From positions 1 through 20,609 of the IMG/VR virus record IMGVR_UViG_3300025880_000145: a stretch of DNA of 20,609 nt; one strand, given 5' to 3'. The DNA comes from a virus. The number at the start of each line of letters is the position of its first letter. Position 1 is the stretch's first letter. Under the pieces are notes generated by a model. That model saw nothing but the letters and a program-made list of their open reading frames with translations, had not been told where the DNA came from and did no database searches. Position numbers and translations under genes: made by a program. Shown one piece after another: positions 1-9,197 of this stretch.

Positions 1-3000
1 CTAAATCTATAAACGTATATTCTTTACCATCAACTTGCTTAAGCTTTCCTTCTAATACAAGTTCGCCATCATCAAAGTGCAATCTTCCGTCGTCCGCCGC
101 AAAAACGAAGCTTCCGTCTCCACTAACAACAAAACCTTTTCCAGTATCAGCAAGACCATCGAAGCCAGCGCTCCTAATTTGACCGCTACCCCCACCAAGA
201 CCCACCTGAATATCTTGACCTTTTATTTCTGCACTTCTAATTTTGTCTGCAGTTAAGTTATGAATTTTTGCATTTGTAATAGCGGCATTTTCTATGTGAG
301 CACTACCAATCAATGCGTTAGCAAATGCGTGCCACATTGGAGAGGCTACGCCGTTTACATTTCTTGCTATTATAAAATCGCTATCATCTACTACTGCCGG
401 AAGCTCATTGTCGGTACCCTGCCCCTGTCCAGCGGGATGATAATCTACAGAATCGTAATCTCCAGTAAAGACTACATTCCTGAGGGGATTATTTTTAGAG
501 TCGTCAAGAGTTCCTCCTCCAGCTTGACCCAGCTTTAATTCTTCCTTCTTTTGGTCTTCAGTTAACTCTAAAGAACTTCCCGTAAAATAAAGAAATTTAT
601 CGTCTGTGCTACCTGCAGAAATATAATAGCCAGTTCCGTTATTATACAAATAATGACTTTCCCAAGATATAGACGAACTATTGGGGTCTTGATTTTTAAA
701 AGGGTTATTAGGAACCAAAGCTACCGTATTAGGAAATGTTTTTGTTATATTTTGCTCAAAGTCAGCAATATCTGTAGTTTTTGCTTGTCCTAAAATTAAC
801 TTCAAACCCTCTACATTATCAGTATTAGCAAGATCGGATGCACCAGTAAAAGGCCCTTTATTTCCAGCGTGATCAACAGGTCTTACCCAAAAGTAACTAG
901 TATCATTTACTTGTCCTCTATGAGTTATTTGTATAGACGGAGAAGATGCATCTATATCCAATACATTTGTAGCATTTACAATACCACTCGCAAAATCTTC
1001 ATATTCAGTTGGAATATTATCTCCAAAGGTATATTGTATTCCATCAATTCTTCTGTATCCTGTAGCATTTTGCTCTTCTGTTAAAAAAGATCCATCAGAA
1101 AATTGTAAAAAATTATTAGGTTGCCCTGCTGATTGCCACACCTCATAGTAACTAATATCATTTGGAGCAGCATCAACCAAAAGATTATTTTGAATTTGAG
1201 CATTAGGCATATTCCAATTCAAGAAATAATTTTCAAAAGCAGTTTCGCCTTCTAAGTTCTTTACAGGTCCAGGAATTTCGTCTGTAGTAATTTTTATAGC
1301 GGGACCAGTAGGAGCATCTGGATTTTTTGAATGAAAGTTTTTAGGTAAAACCCAAACTTTTTCTATTGGATCTTTATCATCAACCGCAGTATACAATACT
1401 CCACTACCAAAATCATCGAAAGGTAATAATTTATAATAGTATCCAGTTATTTCCTCGCCCACTTCTGCGGTATCATCTACTATTTGAGTAATATTATCTC
1501 CAAAAGTTGCATCTCCTTCTCCCAGTACGGACTTAACAAAAGTAGAGTTTGTCTGATTAATTTCAGTAAATGGCAAACCATCGGAACCTGTTATCTCAAA
1601 ATCAGGTTGATCAGATCTATATAAATTCAATAAAGTAGTTTTTTCTTGCCTACCTCGAATATAATTAAAATTAAATTTTACTTTTGTTACTTCGCTTTGA
1701 GAATCTACAGAAAAACCATTACTTGATATTGTTGGAGCTGGATTATCGCCAATAATTCTATCCGAAACAACAACAGTCCCGTTGGAATCTACAATCCCGA
1801 CCTCAAGCCCAACACTTCTTTTTCCGCCTTCCGGAATACCAACATGCTTAAATACGACGTCGTCGAAACGATCATCTAACTCCCAAAAAGGAGTCCATTC
1901 TTCAGCAGAATAATCTTGATTTAAGCTAACTAACGGAGTTGTAGGAGCTAAGGTCGGATTAGAGACATTTCTCTTAAATACAAACCCTTCAGAATAAATA
2001 TTATCCGTTAAAGGTTGACTGGAAAAACTGTCCGCAAAAAGAGAAAAGCTAGAAGAACTACCTGGAGTTTGTATGGACCATTCTGCAGATCCCTCACTCG
2101 GAGGAGTGTTGGATAAACCCACATCGATATTAGCTTTAAATAAAAACAGGTTCGTTTTTTCATAAACATGTCGCTTTTTCCAGTACTCAAAATTGGAGTC
2201 CGGAAAACTTAATATATTATTAGGCTCTATATCTCTTAAGCATTCAAATACAGAACCCTCAAAAAGAACCATTTCGCCAACAAAATACCTATCAGATGGA
2301 GTAAAAATGTTAAAGCCTACGGGAAATAAAACGACATCCCCCGCCTTATAGACAGAGGTTTCATTAAAAAGCCCTAGTGAAGAGCTCAACCCTGGGCCAA
2401 AATCTTGAACCACCTCAAATAACTTATCGTTATAAGAGACTATATCCGAAAAAGGAGAACCTTCTCTTTTGTAATAATCTCTCGAAGAATCCCAAAGTTC
2501 GTACACAGGCTTAATGTAAGGCTGCTCAAGAGAATTATCTAGATAAGCAGAAAACAATTTTTGATCAACTTCGCAATTATTAAGGCTTGAGCCGGGGGAA
2601 TATACCAAAGACGGGTCAAAACTAAAAACTCCCGGCGGATAACCCCCGTTTTTATAAATTTGATTATTCTTTTCTCTAGAATACGAAAAACTTTCTATAA
2701 TCTCTTCTGAAAAAATTCCAGACAAATACTGATCAGTGTGATTATCAAAAAGGTGGCCGCTTACTCCGATAACAGAAGGAGCATCTAAAACATTCGTTAA
2801 ATATTTATAAGAGCTAATTGCGACAGGTAAACCATCTTGATCTTCAAACTTCCAATCAAAAACTAAAGAGTCTCCTCTCTCCCTAAAAGATAAGTCTCTA
2901 ATTTTTATCGAAGAAGTTATACTTTTTAAATCTGAATACTGAGAGTATCTAAGGGCAAGCGAGCTATTTCCCCAGCTATCCTCACTTAAATTATAAATAG

Positions 3001-4213
3001 CCCCAGAACCGTAAGCGTCAAAAGGCTGAAAATCGTAATAATAAGAATAACCAAACAGCTGGTCTACCTCAAAAAAATCCAAGTCAGTATCCTCTTGAGA
3101 AGTTATATAAGGAACCTTCTCCCCAAGATCCTGCCAAAAATCAGAATTCCCAGGTTTCAAATTATCAGAACTAACATGATCCTGTATAGATTTATATACG
3201 TGACCATCCTCAAATACAACAAACCTATCCCCGCTAGCAATATACTCGTTTTTTAAAAAAACGTAATCAGAGGCCCCATTAATTGAAGCGTAATATTCCT
3301 GATTTAGCTCTATACTTGAAGAATCAAACAAAGCTTCGCCCTCTGGAATAGCGATAAACCTTATTCGGGTAGACTCAAAATCTGTATCTAAAGATGAAAA
3401 TGCAAACGAGCATTTTGACCCATGCAAAGACTGGGAAGCGGTTAAGTTTGGCTCGTAGTTTACGCCCGTCAACATACCAGTGCAAGAATTCCCAAAAACA
3501 TCAAAACCAACAATTTCAAAAGATACAGTCCTACTCAGGTTAAGCTCAGACTCTTCAAAAACTTCTCTACTTAAGTGAAGATTAAAATCTCTATAATAAT
3601 TCAGTTTATCAGAAACTTCGTCGGTAGAAAGGTTGTTGCGTAAAGCGGCAGACGAGTCAAGGATCGAATCTTCAATAATTAAAGAGTCGGCGCCATTCTT
3701 AATTTTCACTTTAAAATGATCAAAAAACTTATCAGAAAGCAACTCGGAGCTTACAGGCGCCCCCTCAAGAGGGTGACCAGCGGGCGGAAGAAGATCCCAA
3801 GATAGCTTTATATCCCTTCCGATATATTCTGAATTTACTATCATTTTATCGCCAGGGTATTCAGGCGTATGTATAATTGTTTTTCCTACCTCTGAAATTT
3901 GACTAATTCCATCTATTTTTAGATTAGAAAAAGTAAAAGTACCATCAAACTCCGGAGGGCTAATATTTACAGTATCCTCTAAAAATGAAGATCTTATCCC
4001 TATATCACTTACAGCAAAAACTCTTACTTTGAAGACTCCATAATTACCCTTCAAGGAAATAACCTCCTGAACGGTATCACCTATATTACTAACAATGTCA
4101 TTACCTCTACCCAATTCATACTGGAAAGAATAGTTATCTGAAGTCCCAACAACCTCGTACTTAGCACTTAAATCTAAAACCTTAAATTCGACGCCTAATG
4201 AAGTGGAAACCAT
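1..4213 (-). CDS. Large tail-tip/central fibre protein with Fn3-like and carbohydrate-binding-like modules (3' end beyond window)
   Basis: One reading frame is open from the ATG at 4213 to the left edge. I checked every codon and found no stop over 1404 codons, so the C-terminus lies outside the window. The N-terminus reads as a fibronectin-III-like beta domain. Around residues 320-365 and 565-710 are several short modules ending in W after a G/N/P-rich turn (for example NTPPSEGSAEW), resembling small carbohydrate-binding folds. Two segments share the pattern YYY-x-x-x-PFD-x-[YF]-GSG and look like paired Fn3-type repeats. Near residues 1295-1340 come WHAFANALIGSAHIENAAI and NAKIHNLTADKI, the pattern of the lambda gpJ central-fibre region just after the tip. 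It starts 5 bases after the gpI-J-like stop with no clear Shine-Dalgarno, so translation is probably coupled. I infer a distal tip or fibre component that contacts the host surface. The role is not proven, and the receptor-binding end is unseen. Confidence 0.85.
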   Translation of the reverse strand, partial: MVSTSLGVEFKVLDLSAKYEVVGTSDNYSFQYELGRGNDIVSNIGDTVQEVISLKGNYGVFKVRVFAVSDIGIRSSFLEDTVNISPPEFDGTFTFSNLKIDGISQISEVGKTIIHTPEYPGDKMIVNSEYIGRDIKLSWDLLPPAGHPLEGAPVSSELLSDKFFDHFKVKIKNGADSLIIEDSILDSSAALRNNLSTDEVSDKLNYYRDFNLHLSREVFEESELNLSRTVSFEIVGFDVFGNSCTGMLTGVNYEPNLTASQSLHGSKCSFAFSSLDTDFESTRIRFIAIPEGEALFDSSSIELNQEYYASINGASDYVFLKNEYIASGDRFVVFEDGHVYKSIQDHVSSDNLKPGNSDFWQDLGEKVPYITSQEDTDLDFFEVDQLFGYSYYYDFQPFDAYGSGAIYNLSEDSWGNSSLALRYSQYSDLKSITSSIKIRDLSFRERGDSLVFDWKFEDQDGLPVAISSYKYLTNVLDAPSVIGVSGHLFDNHTDQYLSGIFSEEIIESFSYSREKNNQIYKNGGYPPGVFSFDPSLVYSPGSSLNNCEVDQKLFSAYLDNSLEQPYIKPVYELWDSSRDYYKREGSPFSDIVSYNDKLFEVVQDFGPGLSSSLGLFNETSVYKAGDVVLFPVGFNIFTPSDRYFVGEMVLFEGSVFECLRDIEPNNILSFPDSNFEYWKKRHVYEKTNLFLFKANIDVGLSNTPPSEGSAEWSIQTPGSSSSFSLFADSFSSQPLTDNIYSEGFVFKRNVSNPTLAPTTPLVSLNQDYSAEEWTPFWELDDRFDDVVFKHVGIPEGGKRSVGLEVGIVDSNGTVVVSDRIIGDNPAPTISSNGFSVDSQSEVTKVKFNFNYIRGRQEKTTLLNLYRSDQPDFEITGSDGLPFTEINQTNSTFVKSVLGEGDATFGDNITQIVDDTAEVGEEITGYYYKLLPFDDFGSGVLYTAVDDKDPIEKVWVLPKNFHSKNPDAPTGPAIKITTDEIPGPVKNLEGETAFENYFLNWNMPNAQIQNNLLVDAAPNDISYYEVWQSAGQPNNFLQFSDGSFLTEEQNATGYRRIDGIQYTFGDNIPTEYEDFASGIVNATNVLDIDASSPSIQITHRGQVNDTSYFWVRPVDHAGNKGPFTGASDLANTDNVEGLKLILGQAKTTDIADFEQNITKTFPNTVALVPNNPFKNQDPNSSSISWESHYLYNNGTGYYISAGSTDDKFLYFTGSSLELTEDQKKEELKLGQAGGGTLDDSKNNPLRNVVFTGDYDSVDYHPAGQGQGTDNELPAVVDDSDFIIARNVNGVASPMWHAFANALIGSAHIENAAITNAKIHNLTADKIRSAEIKGQDIQVGLGGGSGQIRSAGFDGLADTGKGFVVSGDGSFVFAADDGRLHFDDGELVLEGKLKQVDGKEYTFIDL
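2078..2520 (-). other. Cluster of CBM5/12-like modules in the fibre protein
   Basis: Residues about 565-710 contain successive units: LWDSSRDYY...FSDIVSYNDKLFEVVQD; SVYKAGDVVLF; YFVGEMVLFEGSVFECLRD...FEYWKK; LFLFKANIDVGLSNTPPSEGSAEW. Each ends near a Y/F-x-W after a loop. A similar unit lies at about 320-365 (3120-3260). Confidence 0.5.
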
Positions 4214-4218
4214 AACTA

Positions 4219-7200
4219 TTATACAGTTAAATCTGTTAAAATCAAACCTTCAGGAGGCTCAGGTACAGACATATCTGCTTGAGGGGGTATTGGCAATGAA
4301 GGTTTTCTGACTATACCCTTTTTATCTATGGCCGCAAACTTCGAAGGGTTATATTCTAAAGCTGATACCTTATACTTATTATAAGGCTCTTCATTAATAG
4401 ACATTACCCGATACAACGCGGACTCATAAATCCTCTGGTTAATTGATCTGGCGTTTTCGAAAAAACTAATATATCCATAATTCTGCAAAGAAAAATTCTG
4501 CGTGTCCATTATTTGCTTTAATTGCGAAGAACCAATAAGCTCAACAATGTCTTCAGATATCCTAATAGTGTGCCAGGATTGAGCAATAATGCTTTGGTGA
4601 AAAGCCCCACTTATATTATCCTCAACACTATCGAAATTAACCGTAAAGTTTTGACTAAGATCCGCGTCATGAGAATTTAAAATCTTTACATGAACAGACT
4701 CCTCTCCCTGAATGGAACTTTCCGAACCAGAAGGAATAAACTCCAAAACCCCCACTCTTTTGAAATTTGAATTATCCAAGAAATTTTCAACAGATGCGGC
4801 AGTAGGAGTGGTGCTGGAATTAGATATTGAGTCTCTATAAGAATCATCCCAGCCTTTAGCAAAATCATCCCTAAATGCTAAAACATAATATTCAGCACCC
4901 TGAACAGGAACAGAAATAACCTCAAGATCAATATCGCCAATCCTGTAGTCGTCCGAAACTTCCAGAACTCCACCACTCTGCATATTATCAAATAAAAATA
5001 TACAATAAATCTTTCCTTTTTCTGAAATTATAGGAGAAATCCAAGTTCCGTCTTCCGAACCTCTCTCTCCATCAGAAACAAGCCAGAATTCAACACCATC
5101 ATTATAGTAAACATCACTCAACCAAATCCAACCCAACTCAAGACTCCAAACCCAACCGCTGAACAGTTCATTATCGAAAAAATTATCTATAGATATCCAC
5201 CTGGCGTAATGAGAGGACAAAAGGATCCAAGATCTAGAGTGAATATAAATTCTACCAAATCTGGAAGATTGAGCCCAACCAAAACCTGAATCGTGCGTAA
5301 CCCCAAGCTTGTTTAATTCCGCATCAGTAAAACCTATTCCGTCTACCCCCAAATCAACACTCCTTCTTTCAGAGTCAAAAAGCCCAGCAATAGAATAAGC
5401 TGAACCTGGGTCTATTTGCTCTATTGCGCTTAAAGTAAGGGGGGAAATCCCTTCGATATTTTCGGGAGAAACGAAATGCTTTCCTCCTCGATTAGACAAA
5501 GAGTCGAAACCTTGATCTACAATATTCACAACCGCCCCTCCATCTTCAAGAGACAAAGTAAAACTATGTCGGTTTACATCTTTAACAAAATAAGCTTTTT
5601 GGAATTTTCTATCGACAGATAGCCCCCCAGGAAGAACCCCAGAGGAAGAAAACCGAACCCTATCCCCGCTCTTTAAGTTATGGTTAAATAACTTAACCTG
5701 ATTTAAGGTTATATCAAACTCAACCTGAAGCTTCAACATTAAATCCGTAAGATAAGTAGACTGCCCATCGGGACCAAAATCCTCTGGGTCGCTAGAAACA
5801 TTAATAAATGCTGAAAACTTAAAGTACTGAGGAGTCTGCAGGGAATCAATTTCCTGATCTTGATCTTGTTGAGAAGATTCGCTTTTACTTCTTTTTTCTA
5901 TCAAATCAAGATCAGTATTAATTGCTCCAGAAGCTATTGTAACCTCAATCCTGGACAAGGAAGGCTCTGACTCTATTCTTTTATCAACAAAGATGAGGTG
6001 CTTAATAATCTCTTTGCCAGCAGCGGTTGTTCTTTTTTTTCTTTTTAAAGAAAGAACCCTTCCGCTTTTATTTTTACCTGCTCGCATTTCGTCAGACACC
6101 TCAATAATAGAACCAGGAGCCAAGTATGCCGCCTCTTGACCGCACTCAAAAGACACCCCCTCAGTCTCTAACTGGGAGGTCATTAGCACCCACCTAGCAA
6201 ACCTCCTTGCTTGACTCTGAGACGTAACTCCCATCGACATAATCTCGTGTTCTAAATAACCAGAAGACTGGGAAGCTTCAGCGTCTTCTTCAAACACAAT
6301 ATCCGGTTTAAAATTTTTTTCTGAATTATTATACCTGATCAAGACAGCGGTTATTCTTTTATTTTTGTAAACGCCAGAATACGTAAAACCATCTGGAGAA
6401 ACATTTGAATTATTAAAAAGCATAGAAGGCTTCTTGAAGCAATCAATCACAGACGTGACCTTCCCATCTTGATAGGAAGTTATACCTCTAAACACAGAAG
6501 CTATAGAGTTTAGAATCTTTAACGAGTCAGCTCTTTCGGTAAAGTAAAAGTTTGAAGAAAACCTAGGCTCAACGACAGCATGATTTTTCTGAACAACGCA
6601 GGCTCCAATAGTATTTTTTATAATTCCTACCCCCGGCATATTATGCTCAAAGGTTGCTGAGTTACTTTCAAAACTAGGACCTGTAACAGTCAACTTTCGT
6701 TTCTTCCAGTCGCTAGAATGAATAACTCTTTCCTCGATCACAATTTCCCCCTCCCTAAAAGCGGACCTTTCTTGAGCTAACCTCCTTTGCGAAAGGGTTA
6801 ACCCGCCTAACGAAAAAGAGTGTTGATGTATAAAAAACGCAATCTTTTTACCCCTAAAAGAATCTCCGTCCCCGAATTCATCTATCCACTCATCATCGGT
6901 AAGCGTAACGTTTTCTCTGTCTTGATCAAAGGAGCTCCCCGAAATATCTAAATCAAAAACGCCCAAATCATATTCATTTCCATCAAACACAATCTCATTA
7001 TAAGTGCTAAACAGGCGAGGCACGCCATGTTTGTTTTCTATAGGAAAATCAGTCTCAACCAACTCATCGCAATATTTAGCGATCCTATAAAGCTGCCATT
7101 TGTCTATATTTTTTTCCTCCAAGCCGTATTTCCCTAGGCCGTACCTGCAATTATTCAACATATCAAAGTATACCCAAGCGGGATTATCTGTCCACACTTT

Positions 7201-8841
7201 ATCTTTATCGCTTATGCTATATATAGATTCAGAGGATGATTTTTGACCCTTGAACAAGCCGTTCCACGGACCTATGTATTTTTTCGAAAACTCATCAAAA
7301 TTAGAAGGGACCAGTACCCTTTTTAATTTCACGTGGAAAGTTCTAGCAGGAACTTTCGAGAAGTTCTTGGAATCGATACAAAAAGATATCAATGAGGAAT
7401 TAGGGTATAAAAGTTTTTCGTTAATTACTTCGACGATATGCGCAACCGACAATGCTCTCTCCCTCCTCATTCCACCAACAGTTCCCCCGCTAACAGAAGG
7501 GTCCAACTCAGAACTGAGTTTTATAAAGTTTAGACTAGATACATTTTCCCCTAAGTCTATCTTAAGATCTACCTGGTAAGCTGATGTAGCAAGACCGTTA
7601 ATCACGAACATCCCATCATTTTCCCCTGTTTTCTCGAGCCAATAAAAAGACCCACTGCCATTACTCAGGGTATTTCCTGAAAAGTCAAAACCCGAAGTAG
7701 GATCTTTTTTTAAATCGACCAAATTATACTTTTCATTATCAATTACAACCTCAATAGCAAACCTTACGTTCCAACCAGAGACTTCGCCACTCTGTTTATT
7801 GGTTTGAGAACCTTGAAATTTAAACGCGGCGATTACCGAAGATACGGAACTATTAGAGACTGAATGAGCGAACGCCTTAGCCCCTTGTTTCATAGCTCTT
7901 TTCGTTGTTCCCCAGAAATCTGCACTTCCCGGAGAAGTTGACGGGCCATAAGGGCTTGAGCCAAACATGACATTTTGATAATCAATTAAATATCTTACAT
8001 CTGGACTCAAAAGCTTAGTCTCGCCATCTTCACCCAATTTTATTACAGGAACATCTTCTGTATCTTCATTTAAAATATAGTTTAGAGAATTATCCCCTTC
8101 CCCGCTAGATTTTGGAGTATTCTTTACTTGAACATTATTTAAAAAAATACCCTCTCTAAGATCTGAAGTGCTAAGGAGCGCTCCATTAGAGTTGGTTAAT
8201 CCTAAAATTGGCCCTTCAGAGATAAGGTCAACATACCTCAACTTAACATAAGACTCTAAATGGCCGTTTTTAGAGTTGGTATATTTAAAAGTCTCCTGGT
8301 AGTGAGAAATTTCGGTAGAGCCAATAATCAACCTTCCGTAACCCAAAGGAACAGCGATTCCCTGGGCTCGCCTATTAGAGCTTCCAGAAAGAAGAAAAGA
8401 CTTTGTAGATACTGGGTCTTTCCTATCGTCCTTAGGTTCAGGAGGCTTTGTTATTATAGCTATAGCTATTTGAACAGCCGTCATAACTATCATAACCTTA
8501 GTCATAACAGCTGCAGCTTTCCAGGCTGCTACAACGGCTGTTATAACTCCGGAACCAGCAACAACTGGAAGAACGTGAATTTCTTTAGAGTTAACAATTA
8601 AGTTAAAATTACTATCTCCTATAGAGTTATCAATTAAATCTCTTTCATTCTTTATGCTCGAAGGGTGCCTACAAACTATAGCGTAGTGAACCTCCCTCAA
8701 TTGTTGATCAATGATATAATCAAAAAAACCTTCACAATTTGAGTCTATAGCTCGAAAAGCCTCCAGCGCACTATCGACGTTAAGGTCGAATTTTCGACCA
8801 AATTTCTCACCTAATTTTCCGTATAAAAAAACACTCTTCAC
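4219..8841 (-). CDS. Fused lambda gpI-like / gpJ-like tail tip (host specificity) protein, 1540 aa
   Basis: Residues 1-95 match the small lambda tail assembly protein gpI (SVFLYGKLGEKFGRKFDL, ending VLPVVAGSG). A hydrophobic, Ala/Val/Ile-rich stretch follows at about 95-131. From about 155 the chain is gpJ-like: NRRAQGIAVPLGYG, RYVDLISEGPILGL, VWTDNPAWVYFDML, CRYGLGKYGLEEKNIDKW and the block around RFARWVLMTSQLETEGVSFE (about 880-900). The usual end of the gpJ tip core, YRVMSINEEPYNKYKVSALEY, is displaced to about 1477-1497. Roughly 450 residues lie between, holding a small beta module (about 1050-1100, LKSGDRVRF) and a tryptophan-rich module (about 1185-1290). gpJ forms the trimeric tip/central fibre hub that binds the receptor. 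The start is GTG with AAGG six bases upstream, and it preserves the gpI N-terminus. The gene ends in tandem TAA TAG. The family call is strong; the roles of the inserts are unknown. Confidence 0.93.
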   Translation of the reverse strand: MKSVFLYGKLGEKFGRKFDLNVDSALEAFRAIDSNCEGFFDYIIDQQLREVHYAIVCRHPSSIKNERDLIDNSIGDSNFNLIVNSKEIHVLPVVAGSGVITAVVAAWKAAAVMTKVMIVMTAVQIAIAIITKPPEPKDDRKDPVSTKSFLLSGSSNRRAQGIAVPLGYGRLIIGSTEISHYQETFKYTNSKNGHLESYVKLRYVDLISEGPILGLTNSNGALLSTSDLREGIFLNNVQVKNTPKSSGEGDNSLNYILNEDTEDVPVIKLGEDGETKLLSPDVRYLIDYQNVMFGSSPYGPSTSPGSADFWGTTKRAMKQGAKAFAHSVSNSSVSSVIAAFKFQGSQTNKQSGEVSGWNVRFAIEVVIDNEKYNLVDLKKDPTSGFDFSGNTLSNGSGSFYWLEKTGENDGMFVINGLATSAYQVDLKIDLGENVSSLNFIKLSSELDPSVSGGTVGGMRRERALSVAHIVEVINEKLLYPNSSLISFCIDSKNFSKVPARTFHVKLKRVLVPSNFDEFSKKYIGPWNGLFKGQKSSSESIYSISDKDKVWTDNPAWVYFDMLNNCRYGLGKYGLEEKNIDKWQLYRIAKYCDELVETDFPIENKHGVPRLFSTYNEIVFDGNEYDLGVFDLDISGSSFDQDRENVTLTDDEWIDEFGDGDSFRGKKIAFFIHQHSFSLGGLTLSQRRLAQERSAFREGEIVIEERVIHSSDWKKRKLTVTGPSFESNSATFEHNMPGVGIIKNTIGACVVQKNHAVVEPRFSSNFYFTERADSLKILNSIASVFRGITSYQDGKVTSVIDCFKKPSMLFNNSNVSPDGFTYSGVYKNKRITAVLIRYNNSEKNFKPDIVFEEDAEASQSSGYLEHEIMSMGVTSQSQARRFARWVLMTSQLETEGVSFECGQEAAYLAPGSIIEVSDEMRAGKNKSGRVLSLKRKKRTTAAGKEIIKHLIFVDKRIESEPSLSRIEVTIASGAINTDLDLIEKRSKSESSQQDQDQEIDSLQTPQYFKFSAFINVSSDPEDFGPDGQSTYLTDLMLKLQVEFDITLNQVKLFNHNLKSGDRVRFSSSGVLPGGLSVDRKFQKAYFVKDVNRHSFTLSLEDGGAVVNIVDQGFDSLSNRGGKHFVSPENIEGISPLTLSAIEQIDPGSAYSIAGLFDSERRSVDLGVDGIGFTDAELNKLGVTHDSGFGWAQSSRFGRIYIHSRSWILLSSHYARWISIDNFFDNELFSGWVWSLELGWIWLSDVYYNDGVEFWLVSDGERGSEDGTWISPIISEKGKIYCIFLFDNMQSGGVLEVSDDYRIGDIDLEVISVPVQGAEYYVLAFRDDFAKGWDDSYRDSISNSSTTPTAASVENFLDNSNFKRVGVLEFIPSGSESSIQGEESVHVKILNSHDADLSQNFTVNFDSVEDNISGAFHQSIIAQSWHTIRISEDIVELIGSSQLKQIMDTQNFSLQNYGYISFFENARSINQRIYESALYRVMSINEEPYNKYKVSALEYNPSKFAAIDKKGIVRKPSLPIPPQADMSVPEPPEGLILTDLTV
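4972..5289 (-). other. Tryptophan-rich module in the gpI-J-like protein
   Basis: Residues about 1185-1290: FGWAQSS, SWILLSS, RWISI, SGWVWSLELGWIWLS, FWLV, GTWISP. The spacing W...LGW-[ILV]-[YW]-[LV]...[FW]W/F matches modules in two other genes of this operon (12537-12968 and 15024-15464). It sits in an insertion within the gpJ fold. Confidence 0.65.
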
Positions 8842-8847
8842 CTTAAA

Positions 8848-8851
8848 CCTT
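8848..8851 (-). promoter_or_regulatory. Shine-Dalgarno supporting a GTG start
   Basis: The minus strand reads AAGG, six bases before the GTG at 8841. This supports GTG as the start of the gpI-J-like protein, which then begins exactly at the conserved gpI-like beta strand. Confidence 0.6.
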
Positions 8852-8858
8852 AATATAC

Positions 8859-9197
8859 CTATACACTTATATTCCCGTATAAGAAAAACTCTTTATCCAT
8901 TAAGCTATATATCAAGAAAGGTAAGCACAGTTCGTCAGAAATTTTCATATCAAAAGGAGTGGGCCTACAACTGGTTCTCGGGTGAGAGTGAAATATGCAT
9001 ACTGTATTATATTCAATTATAAGGCGATTATCTATTATAAAAAAATCAAACTTATTGTCACTCAAATTCTTTGCGGGTAAAAAATAAAACTGATCTTCAA
9101 TTTTATGAATAATACCGCAAGACTCCTCAAGAGGATTAGACAATGCATACGCTTCTATTTCTTTTAATATTTTTTCATTAAAATCAACCCTGGACAT
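8859..9197 (-). CDS. JAMM/MPN (JAB) metallopeptidase, tail assembly protein corresponding to the N-terminal half of lambda gpK, 112 aa
   Basis: The motif set is complete. Counting from the ATG at 9197, Glu25 lies in PLEESCG, and HSHP at 70-73 is followed ten residues after the second His by Asp83 (E...HxH-x10-D). His70, His72 and Asp83 should bind zinc and Glu25 should be the general acid/base. Lambda gpK joins such a domain to an NlpC/P60 peptidoglycan hydrolase. Here the chain ends about 30 residues after the motif, and no NlpC/P60 domain is present. Its position between the gpL- and gpI-like genes is the lambda order. The ATG at 9197 overlaps the gpL-like gene by 14 bases. An upstream TTG at 9227, with GAAGG eight bases before it, would add ten residues (122 aa), but the shorter form matches where this family usually begins. 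The natural substrate in phage tails is not known to me. Confidence 0.88.
   Translation of the reverse strand: MSRVDFNEKILKEIEAYALSNPLEESCGIIHKIEDQFYFLPAKNLSDNKFDFFIIDNRLIIEYNTVCIFHSHPRTSCRPTPFDMKISDELCLPFLIYSLMDKEFFLYGNISV

Noticed and set aside
260-538. Plus-strand open frame of 92 codons
   Set aside because: It lies antisense to the uninterrupted fibre gene, and its translation is Cys/Tyr/Ile/Ser-rich without domain logic.
2008-2190. Minus-strand 60-codon frame inside the fibre region
   Set aside because: It overlaps the 1404-codon frame in another phase and has no start context or domain.
4200-4230. Programmed frameshift joining the gpI-J-like and fibre frames
   Set aside because: There is no slippery heptamer, the upstream frame ends in two successive stops, and the downstream frame has its own ATG.
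8460-8556. Signal peptide or independent membrane protein in the Ala/Val/Ile-rich stretch
   Set aside because: It lies about 95 residues inside the fusion, directly after the gpI-like domain. A similar hydrophobic tail follows PVVAG in gpI proteins, so it is part of that architecture.
8260-8601. Plus-strand open frame of 113 codons
   Set aside because: Antisense to the conserved gpI/gpJ junction; the sequence resembles no protein I know.
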